This document shows, one piece after another, positions 8,548 through 16,521 of a DNA stretch of 30,023 nt. This DNA comes from an uncultured Clostridium sp. (GTDB lineage: Bacteria > Bacillota > Clostridia > TANB77 > CAG-508). The stretch lies in assembly GCA_900553125.1 (NCBI GenBank), contig USCB01000021.1, forward strand, positions 1 to 30,023, written 5' to 3'. The translations under genes and the position numbers were made by a program. The notes beneath the pieces are model-generated. The model was not told the origin of the DNA, did no database searches, and worked only from the letters and a program-made list of their open reading frames with translations. Position 1 is the stretch's first letter. Each line of letters starts with the position of its first letter.

Positions 8548-9816
8548 TTAAGGTGCTCTCCATATCTGGCAACTCGAAATATCATATGGTATTGTTGTAC
8601 CTGTTGGTGCTGATCCACTAGAAGAAACAACACAACTTGTTTGATCCCACACTCTTCCATTTCCTGCATAAATCATAACATGTACAGTGTAATGATTTAC
8701 AACATCTCCTGGTTGTGCCTCTGAAGGTGGAACTTGTATCCAACCTGCATTTTCTAACATATCTGGTATTCCTCCATCACCTGTATAATGATAATTATAT
8801 GCATTAATTTGCTCTTCTGTAAGCGCCCCTGAATGATATAGTACACTTGATACATATGTAGCACAACAAAAACGATTACTTTCATTAAATTGTTTTGCTA
8901 TATTTCCACTTATAAGTCCCTCACTAAGAGAATATCTACATCCTCTATTTAACAATGTTTTTGTGACTTCTTCACAAGATTTAAGAATATCACCACTTCC
9001 TGCTACTCCTGTTTGGCTATTGTCATCTTCATCATCTAGATTTTTAAAATCATACAGAACTGTTGCATCATTTCTATTTTTAATGCTATTTTGTAAAAAT
9101 GTTTCTGCATCTACCCATCTATCTCTAAAATAAGAACATGTTTCCTCTAAAAATGACTTCTTTGATGATTTTCCTGATGAACTTGTCCCATCATCATATG
9201 TATAATTTCCATCTAAACCAACAGGACCGTCAGGGTGATCTTTAATATTTCCACCATTTGCAATTTGCGTAACATTTTTTAATTTATCCAAAAGTCCTGT
9301 TCCGCCCATTACAGACCAATAAGATTCTGAACTTGGTATACTTGCACAAACTTCTACAACATTACATTTATTTCCACTCACGTGTCCATAAACTACTCCA
9401 TTATATGTATATGCATTATCAACCCAAATATCTTTTGAATCTCCTATTATACATGGATATACTGTTTCAGTACCATTATTTGTTACATAAAGATCAACAT
9501 AATCTCCAGTTCTACCATATACAGGTGCTAGTGCAATTATATATCTTTTTTCTTCACCAACTTCTATATAAGCCCAATAATCTTTTGATGCAGGCTTTCC
9601 TTGTTCATTCCACATATTATTAATATATGCATTTACAGTTCCGGCTGACCAAGATACATCAAATGATTCATAAGTTGCTCCACTTTGCTCAAATTCTTGT
9701 GGTATCTTAACCGCATCTCCTGAATCTGGAATTTTTACATCTGAATGTACTCCTCCCATTCTATCCCACATCGTTTCAGTATGGAATCCGGTTAACTTGT
9801 CCCAAATGAAAATCAA
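8548..9816 (-). CDS. Secreted NlpC/P60 peptidoglycan hydrolase (N terminus in another frame)
   Basis: The readable frame of 422 residues ends in an NlpC/P60 domain (about 275-420): FCCATYVSSVL with Cys317/318 as nucleophile candidates, the turn QPGDVV, and His379 in VHVMIYAG. Such enzymes cut peptidoglycan stem peptides and serve as the VirB1-type wall-opening enzymes of Gram-positive conjugation systems. Residues about 85-160 (RYIIALAPVYGRTGDYVDLY, then CIIGDSKD) look like a double-psi beta-barrel-type module; this is tentative. In this frame the only starts are TTG 9816, without a ribosome binding site, or later ATGs. A well-placed ribosome binding site and a signal/anchor helix lie just upstream in another frame (9776-9895). 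Either the gene is frameshifted or two products are made. Confidence 0.8.
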   Translation of the reverse strand: MIFIWDKLTGFHTETMWDRMGGVHSDVKIPDSGDAVKIPQEFEQSGATYESFDVSWSAGTVNAYINNMWNEQGKPASKDYWAYIEVGEEKRYIIALAPVYGRTGDYVDLYVTNNGTETVYPCIIGDSKDIWVDNAYTYNGVVYGHVSGNKCNVVEVCASIPSSESYWSVMGGTGLLDKLKNVTQIANGGNIKDHPDGPVGLDGNYTYDDGTSSSGKSSKKSFLEETCSYFRDRWVDAETFLQNSIKNRNDATVLYDFKNLDDEDDNSQTGVAGSGDILKSCEEVTKTLLNRGCRYSLSEGLISGNIAKQFNESNRFCCATYVSSVLYHSGALTEEQINAYNYHYTGDGGIPDMLENAGWIQVPPSEAQPGDVVNHYTVHVMIYAGNGRVWDQTSCVVSSSGSAPTGTTIPYDISSCQIWRAP

Positions 9817-9895
9817 AACTTGGGAGCAAAATTATAAATAACATAATAACTAATAATACTTTAGAGTTCTTGTTTTTGTGCCTTTTTTTGTTCAT
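9776..9895 (-). CDS. N-terminal signal/anchor fragment of the NlpC/P60 hydrolase, out of frame
   Basis: AGGAGGAAGCAGAAT directly precedes an ATG at 9895. The 39-codon frame encodes a basic start (MNKKRHKNKNSK) and a hydrophobic helix (VLLVIMLFIILLPSF), then runs to TGA at 9776-9778. This is the N terminus the downstream NlpC/P60 protein lacks. The two frames overlap between 9776 and 9816, and a +1 shift in that interval would join them. A recent indel, a sequencing error or programmed frameshifting are all possible. Confidence 0.6.
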   Translation of the reverse strand: MNKKRHKNKNSKVLLVIMLFIILLPSFDFHLGQVNRIPY

Positions 9896-9916
9896 ATTCT
9901 GCTTCCTCCTAATAGA

Positions 9917-11269
9917 TTAATCACTTTTTTGTGCAATACTTACCCTAAAATCTCCATCATCTTTTAATGTAATTGTCATAACTAAGTTTCTATAAGTAAA
10001 TTCTTCTCCTGTAGCATCAGTAATTTTCATATTAAACTGATACACTGTTGAAGATAAAATTAAATAATCTGTATCAATTTCATAATTATTTTTACTATAA
10101 AATGTTTTTTCAATATAATTTCTAAAATCTTTTATATTTTTATAATAATTATTTTTTTGTATTTCATTTAATTTGTCATATACAAATTCATAATTACCAT
10201 CATTAATACTATCTATCACTCTTTTAACACAATATTCAGCTTGAACCTGAGGTAAAAGTGCATCATAATTCTCTTTGTCTTCAACAATTAAATAATCATC
10301 TAATAAAATTGTATAATTCATTAAATTTTTTGTATAATAGACATATTCTTTTCCACTACTACATATCCCTACATATTTAGTATAATTTTCTTCATCATTT
10401 TCTTCAGTTTTATATTTTAAAAGTGAATCAATTATTAAATCTGATTTATTTGAATTTATATATTGTTTAAAGTCTTCTATACTTGCAAATTTTATTTTTT
10501 TATAATTTTCATCAATGATATTATATAGATGCTCTATATCTAATAAAACATCAAATTTATATCTAGAAAACAACTCTTTTACAATTTCTTCATCTGTAAA
10601 ATTATAATATGAATCATTAAAAACATTATCATTATTCTTATTTATATTTAATGATATATCAGATATTTTATCATTTTGTTTCAAGTTTAAGTAATTTTTT
10701 GTTTTCAAATATTCATATGGATATATTGAAAAATCCTTATCTGTTCTATTTATTTTAATAAATAAAACTGTTTGCTTACTATTTGAAGAATCTATTTGAA
10801 GTTGATGATATACTACATATATATCTAAATCCTCACTAAGTTCTTGCTTATAAATTCTATCAATTCTAAATATTGGAGAGTCAAAATTATTATAATCTTT
10901 ATAATTCTTTTTAGTTATATTTAATAAACTTATAACATCATTATCTATAACGTTTAACGGATTATCCAAATTATTTGATTTATAATATTGCTCCATACAA
11001 GTTTTCACTAAAAAATAATTTTCTTCGTTGGTAACACTCTCAAGTTTGTTATATGTATTAATTTCATCATTATTTACTGTATTATTTACATCATCTAAAT
11101 CATTTTGAGTTGTATTATTGTCTACTGAATTATCAACAACATTGTTAGACTCAGGCAAATTCTTATTATTCAAATTTCGTGTTAACATTATAAATAAAAT
11201 TAAAACTACTATAACAACTATAATAAGAAACAATATAATTATCAAATTTTTTGCTGTATTTTTATTCAT
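9917..11269 (-). CDS. VirB8-like protein with repeated NTF2-type domains, first copy
   Basis: The 450-residue protein has a short basic N terminus, one strong membrane helix (about 9-31), an Asn/Asp-rich linker (about 35-72) and a long outer part. That part seems to hold two or three related alpha/beta units, starting near residues 78 (NYFLVKTCMEQYYKS), about 225 (DEEIVKELFSRYKFD) and about 345 (QAEYCVKRVIDSIND). TcpC-type VirB8 homologues of Gram-positive plasmids also carry tandem NTF2-like domains behind one helix, so a scaffold or assembly role is likely. This is inference from architecture. The start is ATG with GAGAGG upstream. Two shorter relatives lie downstream. Confidence 0.6.
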   Translation of the reverse strand: MNKNTAKNLIIILFLIIVVIVVLILFIMLTRNLNNKNLPESNNVVDNSVDNNTTQNDLDDVNNTVNNDEINTYNKLESVTNEENYFLVKTCMEQYYKSNNLDNPLNVIDNDVISLLNITKKNYKDYNNFDSPIFRIDRIYKQELSEDLDIYVVYHQLQIDSSNSKQTVLFIKINRTDKDFSIYPYEYLKTKNYLNLKQNDKISDISLNINKNNDNVFNDSYYNFTDEEIVKELFSRYKFDVLLDIEHLYNIIDENYKKIKFASIEDFKQYINSNKSDLIIDSLLKYKTEENDEENYTKYVGICSSGKEYVYYTKNLMNYTILLDDYLIVEDKENYDALLPQVQAEYCVKRVIDSINDGNYEFVYDKLNEIQKNNYYKNIKDFRNYIEKTFYSKNNYEIDTDYLILSSTVYQFNMKITDATGEEFTYRNLVMTITLKDDGDFRVSIAQKSD

Positions 11270-11287
11270 AATAATTATTTCCTCTCT

Positions 11288-12073
11288 TTAATTACCATAT
11301 TTCATTATTCTTTCAGCTCTTGTAGAGCCATCACAAATGAAACTAAAATGCATAATATCCCTAGTTGTTCCGCTCCATTCTCCTCCCCATAATAAGGTAT
11401 ATTTATGTGCTACTTTGACCATTGGAGAATCTGTATAAATTAATTGGTATTTTAAATGATTTTCTTCTAATTCTTCCCATTCAGCCTCAGTATATGGCTG
11501 CTTTTCTCCATATGGATTATTATCTGCATTTATATCAACAGCTGCTCCATATGTATGTCCTGATAAGAAACCAATTTGACCATAACCTGTTCCATCTATT
11601 CTAAAGCACCCTACTGAAGTTATTACAAATTTTGGTGCTTCTTTATAAAGATCTTCAAAAAATTCTTTCCATAATTCTGCTAATACACTATTAACTTCAA
11701 TTGTTACTTCTTTTTTTACAGTTTTCATATTAGAATTATCATTTGGATTTTCCCAACTTCTTATCGGAACTTTTATACTTTTCACGTTTTTTCTTACAGC
11801 ACTTTCTATTTCTGATGCATTTGAAGGATTTTTATCTGCTGGTATTTTAGTCAAAACATTACCTGTTAATGCTTTCCACATTTCTTCATCTTGCATAGCC
11901 ATCACAGCCTTTACATCTTTATTATTAACACTACTACTAACAGAACTTCCTGTGCTATCTCCTTCTTCTGCAGAAACTCCAATTTCATTTAATATCATTA
12001 CAAATCCAATTATTGTACTAATTATTCCAACTATATTGAAAACTAATGCAGCAATTTTTATAAATTTTTTCAA
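11288..12073 (-). CDS. Anchored M15-type D,D-peptidase (VanY/endolysin-like)
   Basis: The 261-residue protein begins at TTG with AAAGGAG upstream. An N-terminal membrane helix (about 7-29) is followed by a Ser-rich linker and a zinc-peptidase domain of family M15. SGHTYGAAVD gives His173 and Asp180 as zinc ligands, and DIMHF gives His242 as third ligand with Asp239 as the likely catalytic acid. VGCFRI and WGGEW around these are also typical. M15 enzymes cut D-Ala-D-Ala or cross-links in peptidoglycan. Placed in the secretion block, it is best read as one of the wall-opening enzymes of the machine, outside the membrane. The family call is firm; the exact bond cleaved is unknown. Confidence 0.85.
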   Translation of the reverse strand: MKKFIKIAALVFNIVGIISTIIGFVMILNEIGVSAEEGDSTGSSVSSSVNNKDVKAVMAMQDEEMWKALTGNVLTKIPADKNPSNASEIESAVRKNVKSIKVPIRSWENPNDNSNMKTVKKEVTIEVNSVLAELWKEFFEDLYKEAPKFVITSVGCFRIDGTGYGQIGFLSGHTYGAAVDINADNNPYGEKQPYTEAEWEELEENHLKYQLIYTDSPMVKVAHKYTLLWGGEWSGTTRDIMHFSFICDGSTRAERIMKYGN

Positions 12074-12108
12074 ATTAAAAGCACTCCTTTACACTATTTA
12101 ATAGCATT

Positions 12109-14094
12109 TTATCCTTGCATTTGCCTTGGCATATAAATATATGTTTGATTGTTATTATTATTTTGAGCCACACCTTTATTCCTCTTTTCGTTTTCTGCAT
12201 ATATTTGCATAGCTGCTGCTGCAACATATTGTCTAGCTTGTTCTTCTTTTTTCTTTATATGAATCTCATTAGAGCTTAATTCTTTATATTCAGGATGTTC
12301 TTTTACAAAATCTTCATCTTCTTTTATTTCCTGACTTATTATTTCTTTTGCTAAAATCTTTGACTGTTTTGATTTATTTTCTTTCATCATTTTTTCTAAT
12401 TCTTTAGCATTTTCTTCTCCTAAAACCTCTGTTGCAACATCCATATTACCTAAAACTTGTTCTTTCACGATCTCACTCATATTATCCATTTGCTTTTCAT
12501 TTGTTAATTCTTCTTTAACCTCATTTAAAGCTTTTTCTCTTTCTTTTTCTTCAAGTGGTATATCTTTTCTTTTTTCTATAATCTCCGTTGCTTTTTTCTC
12601 TATCTCTTTCATTTCACTTTCTGTTAGATGACGCTTTCCTTCCTTCATAAAGTTTTCTCCAACATATGTTCTTAAATTCGATCCTGCTGTTTTGCCTTTA
12701 TCATTAAGCAAACCATCCAAAGAACTCTTATTAGCTTTATATAAATCCATTCTTTGATTTGCTCTTTGAGCTGCCGCTATTCTTTTATTAATATTGCTTT
12801 GAACTCCCATTTGGTTGGCTACTTTAGCTATTCTTTCATCTAATGTTCTTATTTCTTTATTACTTAATTGTGTATTATTATTAATTTCAACTACCGCCCT
12901 ATTTAACATTTCATTATCTATTTGACCATCATTTTCAAAATAATTACCACTACTTAAAGCAACTGCTGATTCTTTATTTTTTACATTATTCAAATTATAT
13001 AATCTCATTTTTTGATCAAAATTCAAATTAGCATTTTTAGGATCCATAAATACCTTTTTTAATCCAAGCATTACTGTACTATCATTTCTATTCATAAGAT
13101 ATGTATCTTTTTTTAGAGCATATGCATCTATATTTTGTAAATTAACATCATTATAATTTACTATAACATTTGATCCACTACGTACACCCACAATTCTTCT
13201 TTCTCCAGATTTTGACTCATATAACATATTTGGCTGATAATAGTTTTCATTAGAAGCTTTTTGTAGTCTAGCAATGGTTCCTTTAGGCGCCATAAAGTTT
13301 TTAACATACATAGATTGTGCTCTTGATATCCCATTTATTTTTAAATTTGAAGTTCTGAAGTTTCCATTATTTGATTTAAATCTCTTTACACCTCCAGAAA
13401 AATTATTTTCTGTATTTCCATTATAATACATTCTAACCCTTTTATTATTTCCAATAACATTCGCATTTGAACCAGTTTGTGCAATCATTGCCTTTTTATT
13501 TCCAACGATTTGGTTATTTGCTCTTCCTGCCTGATTTATTGTTGCTCTTCCTCTTCTAAATTCATTTCCTATCATAGATGCCATTTGGCTTACATTTTTT
13601 CCGCCTTTTGATTTTAAGTTATAAATCATTCCTCCACCTTGAAAAACTGCACCAGTAATATGAGGACCTCTGGATGTATTAATAATTCTATTACCACTTT
13701 GCAAACTAGCTCCTATTAAGTTTGCTCCTATTAAAACATTTACACCAACACCTCCAGATGGTGTTCCTCCCATTCCAGCATTATTTCTATTTGGCATAAT
13801 AGAAGGAAATCTGCTTTTATTTTCATTATCTGCACCACTCATATCTGGTAATCTAGGTTGTCTAAAAGGTATAACATCTGTTTCAGTTCCAGTTTGTGTA
13901 CTTAAACCAGCTCCTTGCATTGGCTTATTATCTAGGATTTTTGCCTTGCTTTCCCCTTTATTTCCTCCACCTGGCAATAATTTAGATATACTCTCTTTTT
14001 TAAATCCTAAACTTCCTTGAAATGAAGATTTTACCAATTTATATGATATAAACACACTTGACAAAGCTGCGACAATTACTAATAAAATATTCAT
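12109..14094 (-). CDS. Large Asn-rich membrane-anchored protein of the secretion block, unknown
   Basis: The 661-residue protein has one N-terminal hydrophobic helix (about 2-20), with AGGAGG five bases before the ATG. The rest is hydrophilic. A Gly/Asn-rich section (about 45-250) has several GxNxIG-type stretches; the C-terminal half is helical and charged (about 400-640), ending in a run of Asn and a short tail. I see no enzymatic motif and do not recognise the family. It sits between the third VirB6-like gene and the M15 peptidase with short spacers, so it belongs to the machine. The long charged helices and low-complexity region suggest a structural or adhesive part, or a cytoplasmic scaffold. 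The side of the membrane cannot be decided, since no basic cluster precedes the helix. Confidence 0.75.
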   Translation of the reverse strand: MNILLVIVAALSSVFISYKLVKSSFQGSLGFKKESISKLLPGGGNKGESKAKILDNKPMQGAGLSTQTGTETDVIPFRQPRLPDMSGADNENKSRFPSIMPNRNNAGMGGTPSGGVGVNVLIGANLIGASLQSGNRIINTSRGPHITGAVFQGGGMIYNLKSKGGKNVSQMASMIGNEFRRGRATINQAGRANNQIVGNKKAMIAQTGSNANVIGNNKRVRMYYNGNTENNFSGGVKRFKSNNGNFRTSNLKINGISRAQSMYVKNFMAPKGTIARLQKASNENYYQPNMLYESKSGERRIVGVRSGSNVIVNYNDVNLQNIDAYALKKDTYLMNRNDSTVMLGLKKVFMDPKNANLNFDQKMRLYNLNNVKNKESAVALSSGNYFENDGQIDNEMLNRAVVEINNNTQLSNKEIRTLDERIAKVANQMGVQSNINKRIAAAQRANQRMDLYKANKSSLDGLLNDKGKTAGSNLRTYVGENFMKEGKRHLTESEMKEIEKKATEIIEKRKDIPLEEKEREKALNEVKEELTNEKQMDNMSEIVKEQVLGNMDVATEVLGEENAKELEKMMKENKSKQSKILAKEIISQEIKEDEDFVKEHPEYKELSSNEIHIKKKEEQARQYVAAAAMQIYAENEKRNKGVAQNNNNNQTYIYMPRQMQG

Positions 14095-14114
14095 ACTAAC
14101 CTCCTAAAAACTCA

Positions 14115-15320
14115 TTATATTGCTATTTCAAGCAATATTTTATATAATAATATCAAAAAAACTTGTATAGATGTATTAAACACATATCTTCTTACCCATA
14201 TTCTATAATCCATTATTCCATTTATGCCAAATACATTTAAAGCTGCTGTTATTGGTCCAGCAATTGATAATCCCCAGAGTGCAATTACTCTAAAAAACAT
14301 TATAATTACCATAGCTAAATTTACCCATGAAAGTATAATATAGGCAAATACATATAAAAATTTTTCTCCTATTCTATCTAAATCCTGTATATCAGACATG
14401 TATCTCATATATCCTGCTATTGTCGTACTGAAACTATATCCCGCACTTTCTACATTGACTCTTATCGGCAATTCATATGACCCTTCTTTTGAAATAGTAT
14501 TATATATTGCCTCTGTTCCAAAAATACACAATCCCATAATCAATATAGAACTCAATAGTAAGGCAACAGATGATGCTAGTCTTTCTATTTGACTTTTTGC
14601 TGTTATTTGATGTTCTGGTGAATCTGTCGCATGCATAATTATTCTTATACCATTTACTATTAATGACGATAATAAAATTGCACATGCAATATAAAATGAT
14701 ATTCTAATAAGTATAGCTGCAAAATTTCTTATAAATAACCAAATACTGTTTTTATTGTATGTATTACCAGTTAAAAAATTTATATCTAATAAACTTATAT
14801 GATTTACAGCAATATTATACCAATCACCTTTCATTACAGGAATTTCTGTGTCTTTATCAAAGCTTGTATCATCTACATCTTTTTTAGTAACATCTATTAC
14901 CTTTTGCCACTCTTTTTTTGCTCCTTCTTCATATGTGCCTACATTTGTATATTTATTTAAACTACCTTTTCCGTCCTTTTTTAATTCATCATATGAATAC
15001 ATTGTCTTAAAAAAAACTTTCGTACCATCTGATGAAGATTCAATAGTATTAGCTACTGTTTGAGGCAAATCTCCAAAAATCGATCTAAATGCTCCTAAAA
15101 CCAAATTTGTAATACATTCTAACAGTTTAGTTTGTATTTTCTTCTTCAGATCTCCTAATTTTCCAAATATACCTACATTACTTCTAATTATTGGTTTAGT
15201 TTGTATTTGTACAATCGAAGTTTCATTTTGATTATCTTCGGTTACGGCAAAAGTTCTTACAGCAAATATCAAAATAAATATAATAGAAAATATTAAAATT
15301 CTATTAAATATTTTTTTCAA
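14115..15320 (-). CDS. VirB6/TrbL-like polytopic channel protein, third copy
   Basis: The 401-residue protein starts at TTG with AAAGGAG seven bases upstream. It has an N-terminal signal-type helix, an outer region with NKYTNV (about 122) and LLDINF, a membrane pair separated by a charged loop, the motif FGTEAIYN, an outer loop with YSFSTTIAGYMRYM, and three further helices. The same motif order recurs in the two genes upstream (15361-16500, 16522-18204), so the three are paralogues. The topology and the position downstream of VirB4 match VirB6/TrbL, the inner-membrane channel component of T4SSs. Sequence motifs diagnostic of VirB6 are weak in all families, so the assignment rests on context and architecture. 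Confidence 0.7.
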   Translation of the reverse strand: MKKIFNRILIFSIIFILIFAVRTFAVTEDNQNETSIVQIQTKPIIRSNVGIFGKLGDLKKKIQTKLLECITNLVLGAFRSIFGDLPQTVANTIESSSDGTKVFFKTMYSYDELKKDGKGSLNKYTNVGTYEEGAKKEWQKVIDVTKKDVDDTSFDKDTEIPVMKGDWYNIAVNHISLLDINFLTGNTYNKNSIWLFIRNFAAILIRISFYIACAILLSSLIVNGIRIIMHATDSPEHQITAKSQIERLASSVALLLSSILIMGLCIFGTEAIYNTISKEGSYELPIRVNVESAGYSFSTTIAGYMRYMSDIQDLDRIGEKFLYVFAYIILSWVNLAMVIIMFFRVIALWGLSIAGPITAALNVFGINGIMDYRIWVRRYVFNTSIQVFLILLYKILLEIAI

Positions 15321-15360
15321 AAAATCACTCCTTTCACCTCTACTAAATAATCTTATATAT

Positions 15361-16500
15361 TTATTGTATTATACTATATGTATTTAATATTATAACAGAT
15401 ATCAATGATAATACAATTTGAACTGAACTACACATTGCATATTGCACTATCCATTCCTGATATGTCATAGGTCCTCTTCTATTAAATACATATAATAATG
15501 CTAAAATAGGACCTAGAACAGACAAATACCACATCATAAGTGTTCTAAACATCATAATTACAACTAATGACAAATTTACAAACGATAAAATAAAATATGT
15601 GCATGCATATGTAATTTTTTTAACACAATGAAGTACATTATTTGATGACGCCATATATCTTACATATCCAGTAATATTAGTACTAAAACTATAATCAGCT
15701 CTTTTTACTTTTACTCTAATAGGAAATTCATATGCATCATTATTTCCTCCAGTAAATATATTATATATTGCCTCAGTTCCATATATAAACATCGCCATAA
15801 TAACCACAGAACCAATTAATAATCCCAATCCTTTAGCAAACTTTTCTAAACCTTTTTTATGGCTTAGCCTTTCCTCTGGATTGTCTAATGAACGTGAGCC
15901 AATTACTATCCTTATACCATGCCATATTAAAGTTATTATAAGTCCTGCACTTGAAATATAAATTACAATTCTAATTGTTGCCTTTGCTAAACCTTTTATA
16001 AATGATTGTTTTCCTTTTTTATTCTCAAAAAAATTTACATTAAATGCATCTACATTTCCTGTTGCCATTGTAGTAATATCTACTGGTATAACCGGTATTT
16101 TAGTTTTTTTACCATATTCTTTATCATTATCTACTTCTATTGCATCTTTAGATTTTTCCTTGTTATATTCTGTTACATTCGTATATTTGTTTAAATTTCC
16201 ATCTGTTCCATCTTTACTCAGAAAATTATAACTAAATCTAGTATTAAAATGTGACCAAGTTCCATCTGGTATTGTTTGAACAAGATCTGCAGTATATTGA
16301 ACACCATCAGCAATAAGTAAAAATCCTTTCGCCAGCAATGTTACTATTGTTTCACCTGGATGTTTAAAAAATGCTATTATCCAATTCGTTTTTTCCTCTT
16401 CTGCATCATCTTCATTACTAGTTGCTCCTAATGAAACATTAGAAAAAAACATGCATATCAACATAAAAATAACAAATACTCTGAATAACTTTTCTCCCAC
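15361..16500 (-). CDS. VirB6/TrbL-like polytopic channel protein, second copy
   Basis: The 379-residue protein begins at GTG (AAGGAG upstream). After a signal-type helix (about 6-25) comes an outer segment with NKYTNV, then a helix, a basic cytoplasmic loop (DNPEERLSHKKGLEKFAK), a helix ending in YGTEAIYN, an outer loop with YSFSTNITGYVRYM, and three C-terminal helices with MMFRTLMMWYLSVLGPI. Motif for motif it matches the copy at 14115-15320. It has the shortest outer region of the three. It probably forms part of the membrane channel with VirB3 and VirB4. Why three copies are kept is unknown; they could form a hetero-oligomer. Confidence 0.7.
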   Translation of the reverse strand: MGEKLFRVFVIFMLICMFFSNVSLGATSNEDDAEEEKTNWIIAFFKHPGETIVTLLAKGFLLIADGVQYTADLVQTIPDGTWSHFNTRFSYNFLSKDGTDGNLNKYTNVTEYNKEKSKDAIEVDNDKEYGKKTKIPVIPVDITTMATGNVDAFNVNFFENKKGKQSFIKGLAKATIRIVIYISSAGLIITLIWHGIRIVIGSRSLDNPEERLSHKKGLEKFAKGLGLLIGSVVIMAMFIYGTEAIYNIFTGGNNDAYEFPIRVKVKRADYSFSTNITGYVRYMASSNNVLHCVKKITYACTYFILSFVNLSLVVIMMFRTLMMWYLSVLGPILALLYVFNRRGPMTYQEWIVQYAMCSSVQIVLSLISVIILNTYSIIQ

Positions 16501-16521
16501 TATTATTCTCCTTCCTTCAAG

